A stretch of DNA of 64,000 nucleotides from Paroceanicella profunda (GTDB lineage Bacteria > Pseudomonadota > Alphaproteobacteria > Rhodobacterales > Rhodobacteraceae), in assembly GCF_005887635.2 (NCBI RefSeq), contig NZ_CP040818.1, forward strand, positions 1,394,501-1,458,500, read 5' to 3'. The first letter of the stretch is position 1. Each line of letters opens with the position of its first letter. Below, piece by piece: positions 59,464 through 64,000 of this stretch. The notes under the pieces are model-generated. The model ran no database searches, had not been told where the DNA came from, and saw nothing but the letters and a program-made list of their open reading frames with translations. Position numbers and translations under genes: made by a program.

Positions 59464-60831
59464 ATGGACCCGACCGCCCCCCCTCCCGAGTCGCCCGCCC
59501 GGCCCCCCGCGCCGGAGCCGCGCAGCGGTAACACGGCGGGCGGGGGCTCGATGCCCCCGTCCGACGTTTTTGCGCCCCACCCGGCGCCCCACCCGGCGCC
59601 CCACCCAGGGATCGGCGCGGCGCTGGCGGTGCATCTGCGGATCGGGCTGCTCTCCTTCGGCGGGCCGGCCGGACAGATCGCGCTGATGCAGGACGAGATC
59701 GTCACCCGCCGCGGCTGGGTTCCGGCGGAGCGGTTCCGGCGCGGCCTGGCGGTGGCGATGCTGCTGCCCGGGCCGGAGGCGCAACAACTCGCCACCTTCC
59801 TGGGCTGGTGCGTGCACGGGCGGCTGGGCGGGCTTCTGGCCGGGCTGGCCTTCGTGCTTCCGGGCGCGGTGCTCATGGTGGCAATCGCCTGGGCGGCGGC
59901 GCGGCACGGCTCGGTTCCGGCGGTGCAGGGGCTGTTCGCGGGGCTGCAGCCGGCGGTGCTGGTGATCGTGCTGCTGGCGCTCCTGCGGCTGGCGCGCGCG
60001 GCGCTGCCGGGGAGGCGGCACGCGGCGATCGCGCTGGCCGCCTTCGTGGCGCTGGCCGGGGCGGGGCTGCCCTTTCCGCTGGTCGTGGGGCTGGCCGCGC
60101 TGGGCGGGCTCGCGCTGCTGGCCCCGCCGCAGCCCGCTGACGCCGGGGCGCCGGGGCCTGCCCGGCGCGGCCTGCTTCCGTCCGCCGCCACGCTGGCGGC
60201 AGGGGCGCTGGTGGTGCTGGCGGCCTGGCTGGGCTCGCGCACCCTGCTGGGGCCGGAGCCGCAGGACGCGCTGGCCGGCCTGTTCACCTCCGCCGCGCTG
60301 GTCACCTTCGGCGGGGCCTATGCCGTGCTGCCCTACGTGGCCGAGCGGGCGGTGACCGGGCTGGGCTGGCTCACCGAGGCGCAGATGCTCACCGGGCTCG
60401 CGCTGGCCGAGGCCACCCCGGGGCCGCTCATCCTGGTGAATGTCTATGCCGGGTTCTTCGCCGGCTGGCCGGCGGGCGGCTGGAGCGGCGTGGGCACCGC
60501 GGCGCTGGCCTGCCTCTACACCTTCGTGCCGAGCCTCTCGATGATGCTCGCCGCGGCCCCACATGTGGACGCGCTGCAGCGCGCTGCGCTGGCGCGGCGG
60601 GCGCTGGCCGGTGTCTCGGCGGCCGTGGTGGGGGTGATCGCGAATCTCGCGCTGTTTCTCGGCGCGGCCGCCCTGTGGCCGGAGGGCATGGCGGCGGGGC
60701 CCGATCCGGTGCGGCTGGGCCTGTTCCTGCTGCTCGGCGCCTGGGGCCTGTGGCGCAGGCCGCCGATGCTGCTGATGGTGGCGGTGGGCGGCGCGGCCGG
60801 GCTGGGCCTGCATCTCGCCGGTCTGGCCTGA
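59464..60831 (+). CDS. chrA: ChrA-family chromate/anion transporter
   Basis: A 455-residue inner-membrane protein with two CHR domains (about 55-215 and 245-450). Each repeats the family motif: IGLLSFGGPAGQIALMQDEI and ALVTFGGAYAVLPYVAERAV, with GLALAEATPGPLILVNVYAG in the second. ChrA proteins export chromate by proton antiport, though many family members have other anions. The first 50 residues are unconserved, Pro-rich and include an imperfect HPAP repeat. A terminator-like hairpin lies within them (59537-59563), so the true start may be downstream, for example ATG 59551 or GTG near 59626. Confidence 0.85.
   Translation: MDPTAPPPESPARPPAPEPRSGNTAGGGSMPPSDVFAPHPAPHPAPHPGIGAALAVHLRIGLLSFGGPAGQIALMQDEIVTRRGWVPAERFRRGLAVAMLLPGPEAQQLATFLGWCVHGRLGGLLAGLAFVLPGAVLMVAIAWAAARHGSVPAVQGLFAGLQPAVLVIVLLALLRLARAALPGRRHAAIALAAFVALAGAGLPFPLVVGLAALGGLALLAPPQPADAGAPGPARRGLLPSAATLAAGALVVLAAWLGSRTLLGPEPQDALAGLFTSAALVTFGGAYAVLPYVAERAVTGLGWLTEAQMLTGLALAEATPGPLILVNVYAGFFAGWPAGGWSGVGTAALACLYTFVPSLSMMLAAAPHVDALQRAALARRALAGVSAAVVGVIANLALFLGAAALWPEGMAAGPDPVRLGLFLLLGAWGLWRRPPMLLMVAVGGAAGLGLHLAGLA
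59537..59569 (+). terminator. Terminator-like hairpin within the apparent chrA N-terminal coding region
   Basis: An 11-bp stem (CGGGCGGGGGC / GCCCCCGTCCG, one G-T pair) with loop TCGAT is followed by ACGTTTTTGCG on the plus strand. It includes the same 17-bp palindrome as the argG terminator. If functional it would attenuate chrA transcription, and the first ATG (59464) would not be the real start. Confidence 0.5.
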
Positions 60832-60863
60832 GCGGCCCGCCCCGGGGTGCCGCCCGGGGGGAG

Positions 60864-61040
60864 GCAGTGGCGCCCGATGTCGAGCCTGCGCCGCGGTCCG
60901 GAGAGGGAGCGGGTGTGCGGCGCGCGGAGCCCGGGGAAGCAAAGGTGCCGGATGTGGAGCCTGCGCCGCGGTGCGGAGAGGGAACGGGCGCACGCCGCCC
61001 CTGGGGAGGCTGTGGCGCCGGATGTTGACCCTGCGCCGCG
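60864..61040. repeat. ~72-bp tandem repeat, 3 copies
   Basis: Occupies the 353-bp spacer between convergent chrA and argG. GATGTCGAGCCTGCGCCGCG at 60876 recurs with small changes at 60951 (75 bp on) and 61021 (70 bp on), each followed by GCGGAGAG. The array ends shortly before the argG terminator. No gene is seen in the spacer. Confidence 0.7.
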
Positions 61041-61082
61041 GTGCGGAGAGCCGCCGCGCGGAGGGCGGCGGGGAGCCGGAAG

Positions 61083-61122
61083 CAAAAACGCCGGACGGGG
61101 GCATCGAGCCCCCGACCGGCGT
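61083..61122 (-). terminator. Intrinsic terminator of argG
   Basis: On the minus strand, stem ACGCCGG/CCGGCGT continues past one mismatch into CGGGGGC/GCCCCCG with loop TCGAT, followed by TTTTTGCTT. It lies 63 bp past the argG stop. Its core (61097-61113) is identical to palindromes at 6733 and 59542. Confidence 0.88.
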
Positions 61123-61184
61123 GTCGCCGCGTGCCGCGTCTCCGGCGCGGGGCGGAGACGCGGGCGGTCAGCTCCAGGGGCCGG

Positions 61185-62411
<1,227 letters not shown>

Positions 62412-63072
62412 GCGCGGGCGCTCCATGAGTTCATGACGGTTTGCGGGAAGCCTTACGCGCTCGCGGCCAGCGGGGCAAGGGCAGGGCTGCCCCGGAGCGA
62501 CGGCGTGCCGCCATGTGGGCGCCGGTGCAGAACGGCCGGTGCCGGAGCCCGCGCCCGCGAGGCGGGGCCCCGGGGCGCCGCCCCGCGGCGGGCCGCGGTG
62601 CCGCCTGCACGGCGGGCGGCTGCGCCGGTGCGGACGGCCAGAGGACAGCGGGCAAGGGGTACGACGGGCAGGGGGCACAACGGGCAAGGGGTACGACGAG
62701 CAAGGGCCAAGGAGGGGGAAGGGCCGAAGAGGGCCAGGGGGAGCAGCAGCGGGCAAAGGGACGGCAGGCGGGGGTGCGGGGGGCGAGGGGACGGTGGGCA
62801 AGGGTGCGACAGGCAAGGGGGCGACGGGCAAGTGTGCGGCAGGCAGGATGGCAGCGGAGAGGGGGGCGGAGGGAGAGGCGGCGAACACGGGGCGGCGGGC
62901 GTGATGGCGGGCAAGGGTCGGCGGGCAGGGCGGCACCACGGGGGCCCGTCGGTGCGGGGTGGCCCTGCTCCGCGGGTCCGGCGGGGCGGCCACGCCGCCG
63001 CGGGCTGGAAATGTGCGGCGGCCTCGCCTATGGCTGGGCGCACCCCTGCCTTCGCGCCGAAAGGACATGCGC
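62412..63072. other. 661-bp divergent spacer between argG and the threonine dehydratase gene
   Basis: Should hold both promoters, but I could not assign boxes. The middle is a G-rich array of short repeats (62650-62930); the flanks are GC-rich without a credible gene. Confidence 0.5.
62650..62930. repeat. 16-bp G-rich short tandem repeat
   Basis: The unit GGGCAAGGGGTACGAC occurs exactly at 62650-62665 and 62682-62697, with variants at 62666 and 62698, a strict 16-bp period. Looser 15-16-bp units (GGGCAAGGGTGCGAC type) recur from about 62795 to 62850 and weakly to 62930. The plus strand is purine- and G-rich with many GGG runs, so G-quadruplex formation is possible. Confidence 0.75.
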
Positions 63073-64000
63073 ATGACCGATTTCGCCGCTGCCGCCGAGG
63101 AGGCCGCCACAGCGCTCAGCGCGGTGATGGAGCAGACCCCGCTGCAGCGCAACGCCTTCCTCTCGGAGCGCTACGGCGCCGACATCTGGCTGAAGCGCGA
63201 GGACCTCTCCCCGGTGCGCAGCTACAAGCTGCGCGGGGCCTTCACCTTCCTGTCCATGGCGCTGAAGCGCAACCCGGGGCAGGCGCGCTTCGTCTGCGCC
63301 TCTGCCGGCAACCACGCCCAGGGCTTCGCCTGGGCCTGCAGGCACTTCGGCCGCCACGGCACCGTGTTCATGCCGGTGACCACGCCGGAGCAGAAGATCA
63401 TGAAGACCCGCGTCTTCGGCGGCGAATACGTCGAGGTGGTGCTGACGGGGGATTTCTTCGACGCCAGCCTCGCCGCCGCGCAGGACCACGCCGCGCGCAA
63501 CGACGCCATGTTCGTGCCGCCCTTCGACGCGGATGACACCATCCTGGGCCAGGCCACGGTGGCGGTGGAGATCCTCGCCGCGCTGCCGGACCCGGACCTG
63601 GTGATCCTGCCGGTGGGCGGCGGCGGGCTCGCGGCGGGGGTGACGAAATACTTCGCCGCCAGGGGCGTCTCCGCCGGCTTCCGCTTCGTGGAGCCCGAGA
63701 CCGCCGCCAGCCTCCACGAGGCGCTCACCGCCGGCCAGCCGGTCACCCTCGCGAAAGTGTCGAGCTTCGTCGACGGGGCGGCGGTGGCGCGCATCGGCGC
63801 ACGGCCCTTCGCCGCCCTCCACGCGGTGGCGCCCTCGCAGGTGATCCGGGTGTCGGAGGGCCGGCTGTGCCGCACCATGGTGGAGATGCTGAACGTGGAG
63901 GGCGTGGTGCTGGAGCCCGCCGGCGCGCTCTCCATCGACGCGCTGGCCGACCTGCCGCCGGACGTGCTGCGCGGCCGCACCGTGGTCTGCGTGGTCTCGG
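63073..64000 (+). CDS. ilvA: Threonine dehydratase (IlvA type), cut by window end
   Basis: The first 309 codons of a fold-type II PLP enzyme that deaminates threonine to 2-oxobutanoate. The PLP lysine is Lys52 in [14 protein letters not shown], followed by [16 protein letters not shown] (phosphate/substrate loop) and [18 protein letters not shown] (glycine-rich phosphate loop). The length so far and the late segment [17 protein letters not shown] fit the catalytic domain of biosynthetic or catabolic enzymes; the C-terminal regulatory region is outside the window. The ATG at 63073 has AAAGGA at 7 nt; another ATG six bases upstream has none. Confidence 0.88.
   Translation, partial: MTDFAAAAEEAATALSAVMEQTPLQRNAFLSERYGADIWLKREDLSPVRSYKLRGAFTFLSMALKRNPGQARFVCASAGNHAQGFAWACRHFGRHGTVFMPVTTPEQKIMKTRVFGGEYVEVVLTGDFFDASLAAAQDHAARNDAMFVPPFDADDTILGQATVAVEILAALPDPDLVILPVGGGGLAAGVTKYFAARGVSAGFRFVEPETAASLHEALTAGQPVTLAKVSSFVDGAAVARIGARPFAALHAVAPSQVIRVSEGRLCRTMVEMLNVEGVVLEPAGALSIDALADLPPDVLRGRTVVCVVS

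Overview
A 64-kb, very GC-rich chromosomal stretch of an alphaproteobacterium, most likely a member of the Rhodobacterales. The evidence is gene content and order: hemC-hemD-mitofilin-hemY divergent from tsaD-gpsA-EVE, a NasT/NasS nitrate system, two TRAP transporter operons, a Zur/COG0523/DUF6525 cluster, and codon third positions that are almost all G or C. The genus cannot be fixed from the sequence. No phage, insertion sequence, integrase or CRISPR array is visible. Apart from the intergenic repeats, the window looks like ordinary core and metabolic chromosome.

Layout. 1-6535 (minus): nitrate assimilation, read nasT-nasS-[leader with intrinsic terminator]-nrtA-nrtB-nrtC-nirB (cut by the window edge). 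7331-14700: malonate use, matP-matQ-matM-matA-matB (minus) with the divergent GntR regulator matR and a palindromic operator between them. 14770-19706 (plus): siderophore-interacting reductase, gamma-glutamyltransferase family enzyme, GNAT acetyltransferase, exported glutaminase. 20302-32124 (minus): an eleven-gene sugar-acid operon with a TRAP importer, UxaA-type dehydratase, three NAD(P)-linked acid dehydrogenases, a Gfo/Idh oxidoreductase, two EamA proteins and a class V aminotransferase. 32475-36355: ychF, a frameshifted membrane protein gene, an HD hydrolase and ahcY. 37264-44627: EVE-gpsA-tsaD (minus), then hemC-hemD-mitofilin-hemY and tRNA-Thr(CGU). 44852-49583: orphan cheB, then znuA, zur, DUF6525 and a COG0523 metallochaperone linked by three Zur-box-like palindromes. 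49949-55722: TonB receptor and FhuD-B-C importer. 55805-64000: an unknown small protein, an Lhr-type helicase, a ChrA-like transporter, argG, and the start of a threonine dehydratase (ilvA-like).

How parts work together. NasS (nitrate sensor) and NasT (ANTAR antiterminator) precede a leader holding paired stem-loops and a textbook terminator 17 nt before nrtA, so nitrate should release read-through into uptake and reduction genes. MatR should control malonate uptake (TRAP), activation (MatB) and decarboxylation (MatA) from one divergent promoter region. Zur probably controls znuA, itself and the COG0523-DUF6525 pair.

The most unusual property is intergenic. At least eight spacers carry degenerate GC-rich tandem repeats. 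Each spacer has its own unit (about 40, 45, 103, 31/93, 38, 40.5, 72 and 16 bp), and they share no evident sequence. One array sits inside the mat operon and another between the divergent argG and ilvA genes. Strong hairpins follow all three solute-binding-protein genes, and a 17-bp palindrome recurs three times, once as the argG terminator and once inside the apparent start of chrA.
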